Positions 35,475 through 45,060 of a DNA stretch of 64,000 nt are shown in pieces (the stretch's first letter is position 1; each line of letters begins with the position of its first letter). The notes under the pieces were generated by a model, which was not told the origin of the DNA, did no database searches, and saw only the letters and a program-made list of their open reading frames with translations. Where the stretch lies: the NCBI GenBank assembly GCA_965220695.1, contig OZ244838.1, forward strand, positions 1,178,001-1,242,000, given 5' to 3'. The position numbers were made by a program, and so were the translations under genes. This stretch comes from UBA9620 sp965220695 (GTDB taxonomy: Bacteria; Acidobacteriota; Vicinamibacteria; Vicinamibacterales; UBA8438).

Positions 35475-36149
35475 GTGCTCGAAGTCACCAATCTCGCCAA
35501 GTCGTTTCCGACCCCGCGCGGGCGACTCGACATCCTCGCCGATCTGTCGCTCTCGCTCCGTTCCGGCGACGCCGCATCGATCGTCGGACCGTCCGGCAGC
35601 GGCAAGAGCACGCTGCTCTACATTCTCGGGGCGCTCGAGCCGCCCAGTTCCGGGTCGGTGACGCTGGACGGCGTGGACCCGTTCACTCTCCCGGCGGCCG
35701 AGCTGGCCACGTTCCGCAACCGGCGTGTCGGCTTCGTCTTCCAGGACCATCTGCTGTTGCCGCAATGCACGGTGCTGGAAAACGTGCTGATTCCGAGCCT
35801 GGTAGGCGAGGCCGTCCCGGACGCGCCGGACCGGGCGCGCGCACTGCTCGAGCGGGTCGGCCTGGCGGACCGCATCGCCCATCGTCCGGCGGAGCTGTCC
35901 GGCGGCGAACGGCAGCGGGTGGCGCTGGCGCGCGCGCTCATCCGCCAGCCGCCGCTGCTGCTCTGTGACGAGCCGACCGGCAATCTCGACCGCGCCGCCG
36001 GCGAGGTGGTGGCCTCGATGCTGTTCGACCTGCACCGGCGTCAGGAGACGATCCTCGTCGTGGTCACCCACAACACCGCGTTGGCCGCCAGGTGCCCGAT
36101 CCGCTTCGAGCTCGTCGGAAACCGCCTCGAGCGGAAGGAGGGCGAATGA
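35475..36149 (+). CDS. ABC transporter ATPase (LolD/MacB type)
   Basis: The 224-residue ATPase starts at GTG 35475. Walker A is GPSGSGKST, the Q-loop reads VFQDHLLLPQ, the signature is LSGGERQRVALARAL and Walker B is LLLCDEPTGNLD. The small size and sequence style are those of the LolD/MacB exporter group. It is translationally coupled to the FtsX-type permease gene (ATGA overlap). Confidence 0.93.
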   Translation: MLEVTNLAKSFPTPRGRLDILADLSLSLRSGDAASIVGPSGSGKSTLLYILGALEPPSSGSVTLDGVDPFTLPAAELATFRNRRVGFVFQDHLLLPQCTVLENVLIPSLVGEAVPDAPDRARALLERVGLADRIAHRPAELSGGERQRVALARALIRQPPLLLCDEPTGNLDRAAGEVVASMLFDLHRRQETILVVVTHNTALAARCPIRFELVGNRLERKEGE

Positions 36150-39100
36150 CCCTGCGCCGGCTGCTCGCCCGCAGCCTGACCCACTTCTGGCGGACCAATC
36201 TGGCCGTGGTCGCGGGTGTCGGCGTGGCAGTATCCGTACTCGCCGGGGCGCTCCTGGTCGGCGCCTCGGTGCGGGCCAGCCTCCGCGATCTCGCCCTGCA
36301 GCGGCTGGGCCGGGTGGACCACGTCGTCACGTCCGGGCTTTTCTTCCGGGAGGCGCTGGCTGACGAACTTCGCACGTCCGGCGCGCTCGGCGACGCGGCC
36401 AGCACCGTGGTGCCGATCATCGCGCTGGAGGGGTTCGCTACGCATCAGGAGAGCGGCAGCCGGGCCGGCGGCATCCAGGTCTACGGGGTCGACGACCGGT
36501 TCTGGGAGTTTCACGGCATCGCCGGGGACAGCCCGGCCCCCGCCCCGGGCGCCGTGCTGGTCAGCGGCGGACTGGCCCGCGAACTGGGGGCGGCGGTTGA
36601 TGAAACGCTGCTCGTCCGTGTGCAGAAACCGTCGGCCATTCCGGTCAGCTCGCTGCACGGGCGCCGCGACGATCTTGGCCGCTCCATGCGCTTGCGCATC
36701 CAGGAGGTGTTGACCCCCGCCACTCTCGGCGAGTTCTCGTTCCGGCCGCAGCAAGGGTTCTCGCGGGCGGTCTTCATCAACCTCGGCCGGATGCAGCGCG
36801 ACCTCGGGATCGACCGGCAGGCAAACACTCTGCTGCTCGGTGGCGCGGCGACCGGCGTGGTCGAGACCTCGGCGGCGGTGGCGACCGTCGAGGCCGCCCT
36901 GCGGGCGCACACCCGGCTGGAGGATCTCGGACTCGGCGTGCGGCTGCTGGCGGGGCCACAGGCGCTGGTCGTGGAGTCGGCGGCCGGACTGCTCGGCGAT
37001 GACGTGGTCGAGGCGGCGCAGTCCGCCGCGGCGGGCGCCGGGATGACCGATCAGCCGATCCTGACCTATCTCGCCAACGAGATCCGGTCGGGAGACCGGA
37101 TGGCGCCGTACTCCCTTGTGACCGCCCTCGATCTCGACGCGTTCGGGCTCGACGCCGCCGCGCTGGACACGCCCGCCGGGGGGCCGCCGCCGATCGTCCT
37201 CAACGACTGGACGGCCGACGATCTGCAGGCGGGGCCCGGTGACGTCGTGACGGTACAGTACTACCTGTGGGAAGAGGCAGGTGCGCTGCAGACCGGGACC
37301 GCGGAGTTCCGCGTGGCCGCCGTGGTCCCGTTGGCGGGGTTGGCGGCCGACCAGGACTTCGCGCCAGACTATCCGGGCATCACCGCCGCGACCGATCTCT
37401 CGGACTGGGATCCCCCGTTTCCGATCGATCTCGGTCTGGTGCGCGCCAAGGACGAGGACTACTGGGACCAATACCGGACGGCGGCCAAGGGGTTCCTGGC
37501 GCTTGGCGACGGCCAGGCGTTGTGGCGCTCGCGCTGGGGACAGGCGACCTCGGTGCGGGTGACGGCGCCCTCCGGGGTGTCCGACCAGATCGCGGATCGC
37601 TATCGCACCGCGCTGCGCGCCGCCCTCGACCCGCTGGCGGCCGGCTTCGTCGTGTACCCGGCGCGCCGGCTCGCGCTCGAGGCGGCGGCGGGCGTGACCG
37701 ATTTCGGCGAGTATTTCACCTATTTCAGCTTCTTCCTGGTCGTGTCGGCGCTGCTGCTGGCCAGCCTGTTCTTCCGGCTCGGGGTCGAGCAGCGGTTGCG
37801 CGAGATCGGCGCGTTGCGCGCCCTGGGGTTCGACCAGCACCGCGTGCGGCGGCTGTTCTGGGCCGAGGCGGCGGTACTGTCCTTCGCCGGCGGTCTCCTG
37901 GGCGCGGCTGGCGCAGTCGCCTATGCCGAGGCAATCATGTTTGGACTGCGCACCTGGTGGGTCGACGCCGTGGGCACCACGCTCCTGACGCTGCACGTCA
38001 CCCCGCTGGCGCTCGGGGCCGGGCTGGCGGGTGGCATGCTGGCGGCGGTCGGCTCGATTGCCTGGACGTTGCGGGCGGTGGCCCGCGCCACGCCTCGTGC
38101 GCTCATCAGCGGTTCGCTTCCGGAGAGCGCGCCGCGCGCCGGCGCCGGCGACCAGCGGCCGTCCGGACTGCTGCGCCACGCCCCCGCGGGGCTGGGGTTG
38201 GGCGGCGTATTGGCGCTGGCCGCGACGTACGCCGGGTTCCTCGGCGCCACACCCGGATTCTTTGCGGCCGGTCTGCTGCTGCTGGCGTCGTTGCTGTCCC
38301 TGGCCTGGTCGCTGCTGGCGCGCCATGGCACGCGCGGCGCCGCTGCCGCGGCCAACTGGTCCGTGTCCCGCGTCGGAATCCTGAATGCCACGGCGCGTCC
38401 GGGGCGGTCGGTGTTGTGCATCACGCTGATCGCGTTCGCCGCGTTCATCATCGTGGCGGTCGACGCGTTTCATCTCGAAGTGGGCGAGGGCGCCGCGGAG
38501 CGCACGTCGGGAACCGGAGGGTATCCGCTGCTGGCCGAGTCGCTGCTGCCGATCGTGCCCGATCTGGCGACGGACGACGGGCGCGCCGAGCTCGGGGTGT
38601 CGTCGTTCGACGACGAGGTCTTCGCGGCCGCGTCGTATGCGCGGTTCCGTCTGCGGCCGGGTGAGGACGCCAGTTGCCTCAATCTCTACCAGGCGAAGAA
38701 TCCGCGGCTGATCGCCCCCGAGGGGTCATTCGTCACCGAAGGCCGCTTCGGGTTCGGCCGCACGATGGCCGGCAACGAGGCGGAGTCCGCGAACCCCTGG
38801 CTGCTGCTCGAGCGGGAGTTCGAGGATGGAGCGGTACCGGCCATCGCCGACGCGACCTCGCTGGCCTACGCCCTGCACCTGTCCGTGGGAGACGACTTCG
38901 TGCTCAATCGCGAGAGCGACAATCCGATCACGTTGCGGATCGTGGCCGCGCTGAGTGACAGCATCTTCCAGGGAGAGCTGATCATCGGCGAGCAGCCGTT
39001 CGTGCGGTTGTTCCCGGAGCACGAGGGTTATCGGTTCTTCCTGATCGACGCGCCAGCCGCCGAGACGGCCGAGGTGACCGCCGCGCTGGAGGACAGGCTG

Positions 39101-39547
39101 GCCGACTACGGCTTCGACGTGACGCCGGCCGCCGAGCGGCTCGCTGCGTTCCACCGGGTCAACAACACCTATCTGGCCACGTTCCAGACGTTGGGGGCGC
39201 TCGGACTGTTGTTGGGCACCTTCGGCCTTGGCGCCGTGCTGCTGCGCAACGTGCTCGAACGCCGGCGCGAACTGGCGTTGCTGCGCGCGGTCGGGTATGA
39301 CGCCAGGGATGTCTCGCTCATGGTGCTGGTGGAGCATGGTCTGCTGCTGTTCGGCGGGCTCGGCGCCGGCGCGGTCTGCGCGCTGGTGGCGATCGCCCCC
39401 GCCTGGTTCGAGCGGGGCGGACAGTTCCCGGCCGCGTCGCTGGGCGGACTGCTGTTGAGCGTCGCCGCGGCGGGACTCCTCTCATCGCTGGCCGCTACGG
39501 TGGTCGCGGTCCGTGCACCGCTGCTGGAGGCGCTGCGGTCGGAATAG
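36146..39547 (+). CDS. Large FtsX/MacB-type ABC permease with two FtsX modules
   Basis: ATG 36146 overlaps the ATPase stop. The 1133-residue protein has an N-terminal helix (TNLAVVAGVGVAVSVLAG), a periplasmic-type domain, a first FtsX module around residues 535-680 (FSFFLVVSALLLASLFF then REIGALRALGFD), a central second periplasmic part and a second FtsX module at the C-terminus (LGALGLLLGTFGLGAVLL, RRELALLRAVGYDARD). Two-module permeases of this size are seen in lipoprotein release and putative macrolide or peptide export systems. No periplasmic adaptor gene is adjacent. The transported substrate is unknown. Confidence 0.88.
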   Translation: MTLRRLLARSLTHFWRTNLAVVAGVGVAVSVLAGALLVGASVRASLRDLALQRLGRVDHVVTSGLFFREALADELRTSGALGDAASTVVPIIALEGFATHQESGSRAGGIQVYGVDDRFWEFHGIAGDSPAPAPGAVLVSGGLARELGAAVDETLLVRVQKPSAIPVSSLHGRRDDLGRSMRLRIQEVLTPATLGEFSFRPQQGFSRAVFINLGRMQRDLGIDRQANTLLLGGAATGVVETSAAVATVEAALRAHTRLEDLGLGVRLLAGPQALVVESAAGLLGDDVVEAAQSAAAGAGMTDQPILTYLANEIRSGDRMAPYSLVTALDLDAFGLDAAALDTPAGGPPPIVLNDWTADDLQAGPGDVVTVQYYLWEEAGALQTGTAEFRVAAVVPLAGLAADQDFAPDYPGITAATDLSDWDPPFPIDLGLVRAKDEDYWDQYRTAAKGFLALGDGQALWRSRWGQATSVRVTAPSGVSDQIADRYRTALRAALDPLAAGFVVYPARRLALEAAAGVTDFGEYFTYFSFFLVVSALLLASLFFRLGVEQRLREIGALRALGFDQHRVRRLFWAEAAVLSFAGGLLGAAGAVAYAEAIMFGLRTWWVDAVGTTLLTLHVTPLALGAGLAGGMLAAVGSIAWTLRAVARATPRALISGSLPESAPRAGAGDQRPSGLLRHAPAGLGLGGVLALAATYAGFLGATPGFFAAGLLLLASLLSLAWSLLARHGTRGAAAAANWSVSRVGILNATARPGRSVLCITLIAFAAFIIVAVDAFHLEVGEGAAERTSGTGGYPLLAESLLPIVPDLATDDGRAELGVSSFDDEVFAAASYARFRLRPGEDASCLNLYQAKNPRLIAPEGSFVTEGRFGFGRTMAGNEAESANPWLLLEREFEDGAVPAIADATSLAYALHLSVGDDFVLNRESDNPITLRIVAALSDSIFQGELIIGEQPFVRLFPEHEGYRFFLIDAPAAETAEVTAALEDRLADYGFDVTPAAERLAAFHRVNNTYLATFQTLGALGLLLGTFGLGAVLLRNVLERRRELALLRAVGYDARDVSLMVLVEHGLLLFGGLGAGAVCALVAIAPAWFERGGQFPAASLGGLLLSVAAAGLLSSLAATVVAVRAPLLEALRSE

Positions 39548-39589
39548 CGCGGGCTGCCAGGCAACGGCAACTGCGGCCGGAAAAGGCTC

Positions 39590-41788
39590 ATGATGACGTC
39601 GATGCGGCGCGCCGGGCTCCTGTGGGCGCTGTGTGTGCTATCCGGGCCGTGGCAGCCCACCGGCCTGGCGCAGTCCACCGACCCGCAACCGGCCAGCTTC
39701 ACGCAAACTCAGGCCGCGGCAGGGAAGATCGCCTATGACCGGCACTGTGCGAGTTGTCATGGCGCAGGTCTGGAAGGCGCGGGCATCACCCCGGGTCTGG
39801 CCGGGGACCGCTTCGACGTGCATTGGCGCGGCGTGCCGGCCGGTCGCCTGATGTCCCAACTGCGGCGCATGCCGCCCGAGAACCCCGGCGGCCTGAGCGC
39901 GGAGACCTACGCCGGCGTCCTGGCCTACATTCTGCAGTTCAACGCCATCGCTGCCGGCGACGAGCCCGTGCCCGCGGGCGCGGCCGCTCTCGCCGGACTC
40001 ACCATCCCGTCCGCGTCCGGGACCGAATCGGCGTCGATCGGACCGGCCGGCGACCCGTCATCGGCACCCGGGTCATCCGCACGGCTGCGGCGGCTCAGCG
40101 CCGTCACCCACGCGATGCTGCGCGACCCTCCTGAAGAAGACTGGCTGTCCTGGCGCCGGACGTACGACAGCCAGGGGTTCAGTGCGCTTGCGCAGATCGA
40201 CCGGCGAACCGTCGACGGTCTCGAACTCGTCTGGCGCGTACCGCTGCCGCCCGGCGAGAACAACCCGATGCCGCTGGTGCACGACGGCGTGATGTTTCTC
40301 TTCACCTACCCCGACACCGTGCTGGCGCTGGACGCCTCGAACGGGTCGCTCCTGTGGCGGCACCAGCATGCGCCGCAGGTGCGGTCCAGCAAGAAGATGG
40401 GAATCGCCCTCCATGGCCACAAGGTGCTCGTACCCACGTCCGATCTGCACGTGCTGGCCCTCGACGCCAGGACGGGCGAGCGGATCTGGGACCACGGTAT
40501 TGAAATCGAGACCGCTGCCTGGGCCGGCGGGAACAGCGAACGCTCACGCGAGCCGGGGCAGAACCACGGAGGCTATCAACTGCGCAGCGCGCCCTGGGTG
40601 GCCGGCGGCCTGGTCATCCAGGGCGTCACCGCGATCAATGTCCCGGGCGGAGGCTTCGTCGTCGCGCTCGACGTCGAGACCGGGACCGAGGCGTGGCGCT
40701 TCCATACCGTCGCGAGACCCGGCGAGCCGGGCGGCCACAGTTGGAACGACCTGCCGCTGGCGCAACGCAGCGGCGGTTCGGTCTGGAACCAGGGCAGCTA
40801 CGACCCCGATCTGAACCTCGTGTACTTCGGGACGGGTCCCACCTACGACACCGGTCCGCTGCTGCATCCGGTCGACACGGCAGGCGTCAGCAATGACGCG
40901 CTCTTCACGAACACCACGCTGGCGCTCGACCGCCAGACCGGCGCGCTGGTCTGGTACTACCAGCACCTGGCGAACGACCAGTGGGACCTGGACTGGGCGT
41001 TCGAACGCCAGCTCGTGGATCTGCCGATCGACGGTGCGACCCGGCGGGTCGTGCTCACCGCGGGCAAGCTGGCGATCCTCGATGCGCTCGACGCGGCCAC
41101 GGGCGACTACCTGTTTTCGATTGACATGGGGCTGCAGAACGTCGTCGAGACCATAGACCCGCTGAGCGGTGTCAAGTCCATCAGCCCTGATGCCGTGCCG
41201 AGCCTGACGGAGCCCCACCTGATCTGCCCGAATCACTACGGTATCCGGAGCTGGCCGGGGTTGGCCTTGAACCCGCTGACGAATATCCTGTATCTGCCGC
41301 TGACGGCCGGTTGCATGGTCGCCGGTCCCGACGGGTACGGGTTGCTCAGTTCCGGCGTGCGGCTGGCGGCAAGTCTTCATCCGGACAGCAGCGACGGGAC
41401 CATGGGACGTCTGCAGGCGGTGAACCTGGAGACCAGGACGTCGGTGTGGCAGCGGCGCGAGGTGGCGCCACTGATCAGCGCGGCGCTGGCGACCGCCGGG
41501 GGAGTGGTCTTCGCGGGCGATCTGAACCGCTCGTTCAAGGCATATGATGATGCCAGCGGCGAGGTGCTCTGGGAGACGGTGCTCGACGACGTGCCGAGTT
41601 CGAGCGTCGTGACCTACGCCGTCGGCGGCAGGCAGCACGTCGCCGTGGTCGTGGGCCAGACGAACAACCATGTGAACGACTGGTCGAGGGTGTTCAGCGG
41701 ACTGGGCGCGGACGCCGGCATGCAGGTCAACGACGATCCCAGGGGCGGCCCGGCCATCCTGGTGTTCGCGCTGGCGGACTCTCCATGA
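39590..41788 (+). CDS. PQQ-like quinoprotein with N-terminal cytochrome c
   Basis: The 732-residue exported protein starts with a signal peptide, then a heme c domain with CASCH at residues 53-57 and a likely Met ligand in RRMPPENPGG. After a Ser/Pro-rich linker comes an eight-bladed propeller of the PQQ alcohol dehydrogenase type: TPDG-like strands such as VLALDASNGSLLWRH, VALDVETGTEAWRF and YDDASGEVLWETV, with GWAGGN and ANDQWDLDWAFE loops. It would oxidise an alcohol or sugar and pass electrons to the attached heme. The usual order is heme after the propeller; the N-terminal heme is less usual. The gene is preceded by GGAAAAGG. Confidence 0.85.
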   Translation: MMTSMRRAGLLWALCVLSGPWQPTGLAQSTDPQPASFTQTQAAAGKIAYDRHCASCHGAGLEGAGITPGLAGDRFDVHWRGVPAGRLMSQLRRMPPENPGGLSAETYAGVLAYILQFNAIAAGDEPVPAGAAALAGLTIPSASGTESASIGPAGDPSSAPGSSARLRRLSAVTHAMLRDPPEEDWLSWRRTYDSQGFSALAQIDRRTVDGLELVWRVPLPPGENNPMPLVHDGVMFLFTYPDTVLALDASNGSLLWRHQHAPQVRSSKKMGIALHGHKVLVPTSDLHVLALDARTGERIWDHGIEIETAAWAGGNSERSREPGQNHGGYQLRSAPWVAGGLVIQGVTAINVPGGGFVVALDVETGTEAWRFHTVARPGEPGGHSWNDLPLAQRSGGSVWNQGSYDPDLNLVYFGTGPTYDTGPLLHPVDTAGVSNDALFTNTTLALDRQTGALVWYYQHLANDQWDLDWAFERQLVDLPIDGATRRVVLTAGKLAILDALDAATGDYLFSIDMGLQNVVETIDPLSGVKSISPDAVPSLTEPHLICPNHYGIRSWPGLALNPLTNILYLPLTAGCMVAGPDGYGLLSSGVRLAASLHPDSSDGTMGRLQAVNLETRTSVWQRREVAPLISAALATAGGVVFAGDLNRSFKAYDDASGEVLWETVLDDVPSSSVVTYAVGGRQHVAVVVGQTNNHVNDWSRVFSGLGADAGMQVNDDPRGGPAILVFALADSP

Positions 41789-41792
41789 GCTG

Positions 41793-42029
41793 GTGTCGCA
41801 GGCACTCGACACACTGGAAACGCATCGCATGCCGTTGACAATCGGCGACCGCTACGCCGGGCACTACGACCTGTTCGAGAACATCTTTCTGAACTACCAC
41901 GAGCAGCCTCCGTCGTACGACGTGGCAGCGGACGGCCGGTTCGTCGCGATCAGGTTGGAGGACAATCCTCCCGTCTCGGTCATCCTGAACTGGCCTGAGC
42001 TGTTGCGGTCCAGGAATGCCGAGAACTGA
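41793..42029 (+). pseudogene. 3' remnant of a TolB/PD40-type propeller protein
   Basis: A 78-codon frame ends with SYDVAADGRFVAIRLEDNPP and VILNWPELL, the typical C-terminal end of WD40-like beta-propeller proteins of this phylum (often fused to Ser/Thr kinases). The N-terminal propeller is missing and the frame starts 4 bp past the quinoprotein gene without a good ribosome site, so it is most likely a leftover 3' fragment of a deleted gene. Confidence 0.55.
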
Positions 42030-42064
42030 GTCAGGCCTCGCCGGCGTGGCGTTGGGCTGGTTCC

Positions 42065-42511
42065 TTACGGGGCAGTCGATGGCGTGTCGATTGGATTCAG
42101 TATCCTGAGGTCGGGAAAGCGGCTGAAGTCGCGGTCGGTGGTCGCGATGCAGGCGCCATGTTCCATGGCCAGCGCCGCGAGATGGGCGTCCATCACCATT
42201 GCGCCTCTCGCTTGTCCCTTCACGCAGAACCGCTCCAGCAGCCGCCAGGTTCGAGTCCCTGGCTGGAGAAGTTGTACGTTGGGCTGCTGAAGCCATGATT
42301 CGACCAGCGAGCAGGCCTCCGATGGAGACAGCGGGTGGTTGAAAATCCGCTGATCCGACGCGATGCGCACGAACGCCAACAGTGTGATCAGGGCGAAACG
42401 CAGAGGTCGCCCTGACGACATCTCGGCGGCGAGCCATTGCCGCGCGGCAGTGTGACAGGGGCTCTCGGAGTCGTAGGCGTAGAGCAGCAGGTTCGCGTCG
42501 ACGAGCGTCAT
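42065..42511 (-). CDS. vapC: PIN-domain toxin VapC
   Basis: The 148-residue protein is a PIN-domain ribonuclease: VDANLLLYAYD at the N-terminus supplies the first Asp, a conserved Glu follows in SPSEACSLVE, and MVMDAHLAALAMEHG with TTDRDFSRFP supply the remaining acidic residues. It is encoded directly after its antitoxin, with ATGA overlap. It probably cleaves RNA unless bound by VapB. Confidence 0.92.
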   Translation of the reverse strand: MTLVDANLLLYAYDSESPCHTAARQWLAAEMSSGRPLRFALITLLAFVRIASDQRIFNHPLSPSEACSLVESWLQQPNVQLLQPGTRTWRLLERFCVKGQARGAMVMDAHLAALAMEHGACIATTDRDFSRFPDLRILNPIDTPSTAP

Positions 42512-42753
42512 CGCCGCGCCGGTCCGTCGAGGAGATCGAGCAGTCCCCCAATGTCGTCGAGATCGAACCCGGCCCTGAGGCCCAGTGGCCGCGGCTCAAC
42601 GGTGAAGGGTGTCGCCAGCTCTTCCTCCGAGGGAGATGCGAGCCCACGGCGGAGGATTGCGTTGACCGTCTCCTTGAAGCTCAGTCGCCGCCGCGCAGTT
42701 TCTTCCCTCAACTTCTCGGCGACGTCTTCATCAAGACTGAGCGTCGTTCTCAT
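42508..42753 (-). CDS. vapB: Ribbon-helix-helix antitoxin VapB
   Basis: The 81-residue protein begins with a ribbon-helix-helix domain (TTLSLDEDVAEKLREE, then LSFKETVNAILRRGL) and ends with an acidic and Leu-rich tail (LDDIGGLLDLLDG) that should bind VapC. It is the first gene of a two-gene operon transcribed from a strong promoter 7 bases upstream of its ATG. Autorepression at that promoter is expected from family knowledge. Confidence 0.92.
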   Translation of the reverse strand: MRTTLSLDEDVAEKLREETARRRLSFKETVNAILRRGLASPSEEELATPFTVEPRPLGLRAGFDLDDIGGLLDLLDGPARR

Positions 42754-42760
42754 GTGAGCG

Positions 42761-42789
42761 ATGCTACGTAGAAGGCATCATGATGTCAA
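42761..42789 (-). promoter_or_regulatory. vapBC promoter, near-consensus and leaderless
   Basis: TTGACA (42789-42784) and TAGCAT (42766-42761) are spaced by 17 bp on the minus strand, and the vapB ATG begins 7 bases after the -10. With transcription starting about 6-7 bases past the -10, the mRNA would begin at or next to the start codon. A TCATGATG-type dyad lies in the spacer and could be an operator. Confidence 0.8.
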
Positions 42790-42846
42790 CAGGAGCGCAT
42801 CATCACACGAGACCAGACGCGCTATGATCTCCGCCTGTCCAGCACC

Positions 42847-44976
42847 GTGACCCCGCCCCGCGCCCCGCGGCGCCCCCACCGACACGAGAAGCACGGCGAC
42901 GTCCGCGTTGATGACTACTACTGGCTGCGCGAACGGAACGATCCGGAGGTCCGCGCGTATCTGGAAGCCGAGAACGCCCACGTCCGGCAGGTGATGGCCG
43001 AGACGGCCGCCTTCGAATCACGGCTGTTCGAGGAGATCAAGGGACGCATCAAGCAGACCGACATGTCGGTGCCGTACCGCGACGGCGGCTACCGCTACTA
43101 CGTGCGTTACGAGGACGGCAAGGAGTACGAGATTCACTGCCGCCGACCTGTCGATGGTCCTGGCGACGTTGGCGGTTCAGGCGGCTCCGACCGCCCCGCG
43201 GACGCGGCGGGATCTGGCGCACAGGGCGCGGCCCCGGACCGCGAGCAGGTGATTCTGGACGTCAACGAGGTGGCCGCCGGTCACGAGTTCTGCGATGTCG
43301 GGTCGCGCCCCGTCAGCCCGAATGGCCAGCTTCTCGCCCATGCCGTCGACATCGTCGGCCGGCGGCAATACGCCATCCGCGTGCGCGACCTTGCCACGGG
43401 AGAGGACCTGCCCGACGTCATTCCCGACGTCACCGCCAACGTCGCCTGGGCGGCCGACAGCCGGACGCTGTTCTACGCGCGCCACGACCCGACCACCTTG
43501 CGTCCGTATCAGATCCTGCGGCATCGGCTCGGCGACGACGCGCACGATGATCGCGTCGTCTACGAGGAGGCGGATGCCACGTTCTCGGTGGGCGTCTGGC
43601 GCAGCCGGTCTCGGCGCTACATCCTGATCGGGTCGTTCCAGACGCTCACCACCGAGATCCGGTATCTCGACGCCGCCGACCCCTGCGCACCGCCGAAGAC
43701 GTTCCTGCCGCGGGAGCGCGGGCACGAGTACGGCATCGACCATTTCCGCGGGCGGTTCTATATCCGGACGAACGCCGGCGCGCGCAATTTCCGGCTGATG
43801 GAGACCGGCGACGACCGGCCGCAGCGGAACGCCTGGCGTGAGCTGATCCCCCATCGAGACGAAGTGCTGATCGAGGGGTTCGAGCTGTTTCGCGACGGGT
43901 TGGTCGTGGCCGAACGGCACGAGGGGCTCACGCGGATTCGTGTCCGTCCGTGGCATGGCGGCGGTGAACACCACATCGCCTTCGACGAGCCGGCCTACGA
44001 CGTGGCCATCGACGTCAATCGCGAGCCGGACACGACGACGCTGCGGTTCCGCTACAGCTCGCTGACGACGCCGTCATCGGTCTATGACTACGACATGTCG
44101 ACACGCGCGCGCATACTGCTCAAGCGGGAAGAGGTGCTCGGCGGTTTCGACCCCTCGTGCTACGAGACGCAGCGGCTGTTCGCGACCGCCTCCGACGGCG
44201 TGCGGATTCCGATCTCGCTCGTCCGCCGCCGGGGCGCGCCGGCACGAGCCGGCGCTGCGCCATTGCTGCTCTACGGCTACGGCGCCTATGGCATCAGCAT
44301 GGAGCCGACCTTCCGCTCGTCGCGGCTGAGCCTGCTGGATCGCGGCGTCACGTTCGCGATCGCGCACGTGCGCGGCGGGGAAGAGCTTGGACGCTGGTGG
44401 TATGAAGACGGCAAGCTGCGGAAGAAGCAGAACACGTTCACCGACTTCATTGCCTGTGCGGAGCATCTCGTCGCGGAAGGCTGCACGGCGCCCGAACGGT
44501 TGTTCGCGATGGGAGGCAGCGCCGGCGGTCTGCTGATGGGCGCGGTCGTGAACATGCGTCCGGATCTGTTTCACGGGGTGGTGGCGCAGGTCCCGTTCGT
44601 CGACGTTCTGACGACCATGCTCGACGAGAGCATTCCACTGACGACGGGCGAGTATGACGAGTGGGGGAACCCGAACGACCCGGGCGACTACGACTGCATT
44701 CGCTCCTATTCGCCCTACGACAACATGGCGCCGGTCAGCTGGCCGCATCTGCTCGTCATGACCGGGCTGCACGACTCGCAGGTGCAGTACTGGGAGCCCG
44801 CGAAATGGGTGGCCCGGCGGCGGGTCATGCAGCCGGATGACGGCCGGCGGCTGCTGCTCAAGACCAACATGGACGCCGGTCACGGCGGCGCGTCCGGGCG
44901 CTACAGGCACTACCGCGAACTGGCGCTCCCATACGCGTTCCTGCTGGACCTGGCAGGCACGGCGGACCCCGTCTGA
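42847..44976 (+). CDS. ptrB: Oligopeptidase B (S9A prolyl oligopeptidase family)
   Basis: The 709-residue cytoplasmic serine peptidase starts at GTG 42847. The N-terminal propeller begins with DDYYWLRERNDPEVRAYLEAEN and includes a low-complexity Gly/Ala insert near residue 110. The catalytic domain has GGSAGGLLMGAVVN for the nucleophile Ser, an Asp in TGLHDSQVQYWEP and His in DAGHGGASGR. These residues and the acidic pockets point to oligopeptidase B, which cuts after basic residues of short peptides. TATGAT 18 bases upstream of the start could be its -10. Confidence 0.93.
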   Translation: MTPPRAPRRPHRHEKHGDVRVDDYYWLRERNDPEVRAYLEAENAHVRQVMAETAAFESRLFEEIKGRIKQTDMSVPYRDGGYRYYVRYEDGKEYEIHCRRPVDGPGDVGGSGGSDRPADAAGSGAQGAAPDREQVILDVNEVAAGHEFCDVGSRPVSPNGQLLAHAVDIVGRRQYAIRVRDLATGEDLPDVIPDVTANVAWAADSRTLFYARHDPTTLRPYQILRHRLGDDAHDDRVVYEEADATFSVGVWRSRSRRYILIGSFQTLTTEIRYLDAADPCAPPKTFLPRERGHEYGIDHFRGRFYIRTNAGARNFRLMETGDDRPQRNAWRELIPHRDEVLIEGFELFRDGLVVAERHEGLTRIRVRPWHGGGEHHIAFDEPAYDVAIDVNREPDTTTLRFRYSSLTTPSSVYDYDMSTRARILLKREEVLGGFDPSCYETQRLFATASDGVRIPISLVRRRGAPARAGAAPLLLYGYGAYGISMEPTFRSSRLSLLDRGVTFAIAHVRGGEELGRWWYEDGKLRKKQNTFTDFIACAEHLVAEGCTAPERLFAMGGSAGGLLMGAVVNMRPDLFHGVVAQVPFVDVLTTMLDESIPLTTGEYDEWGNPNDPGDYDCIRSYSPYDNMAPVSWPHLLVMTGLHDSQVQYWEPAKWVARRRVMQPDDGRRLLLKTNMDAGHGGASGRYRHYRELALPYAFLLDLAGTADPV

Positions 44977-45037
44977 CCGTGCGAGATACGAGCCGCAACG
45001 GCGAAGGCGGGTGCAGCCGCACGACGGCAAGGCGTGC

Positions 45038-45056
45038 GTCGCGGCCTCGCCGCGAC
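45038..45056. terminator. Hairpin between convergent ptrB and aldolase genes
   Basis: A perfect 8-bp inverted repeat (GTCGCGGC/GCCGCGAC) with loop CTC lies between the two stop codons. A short TGTCT follows on the plus strand. Position and stem strength suggest a weak bidirectional terminator. Confidence 0.5.
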
Positions 45057-45060
45057 TGTC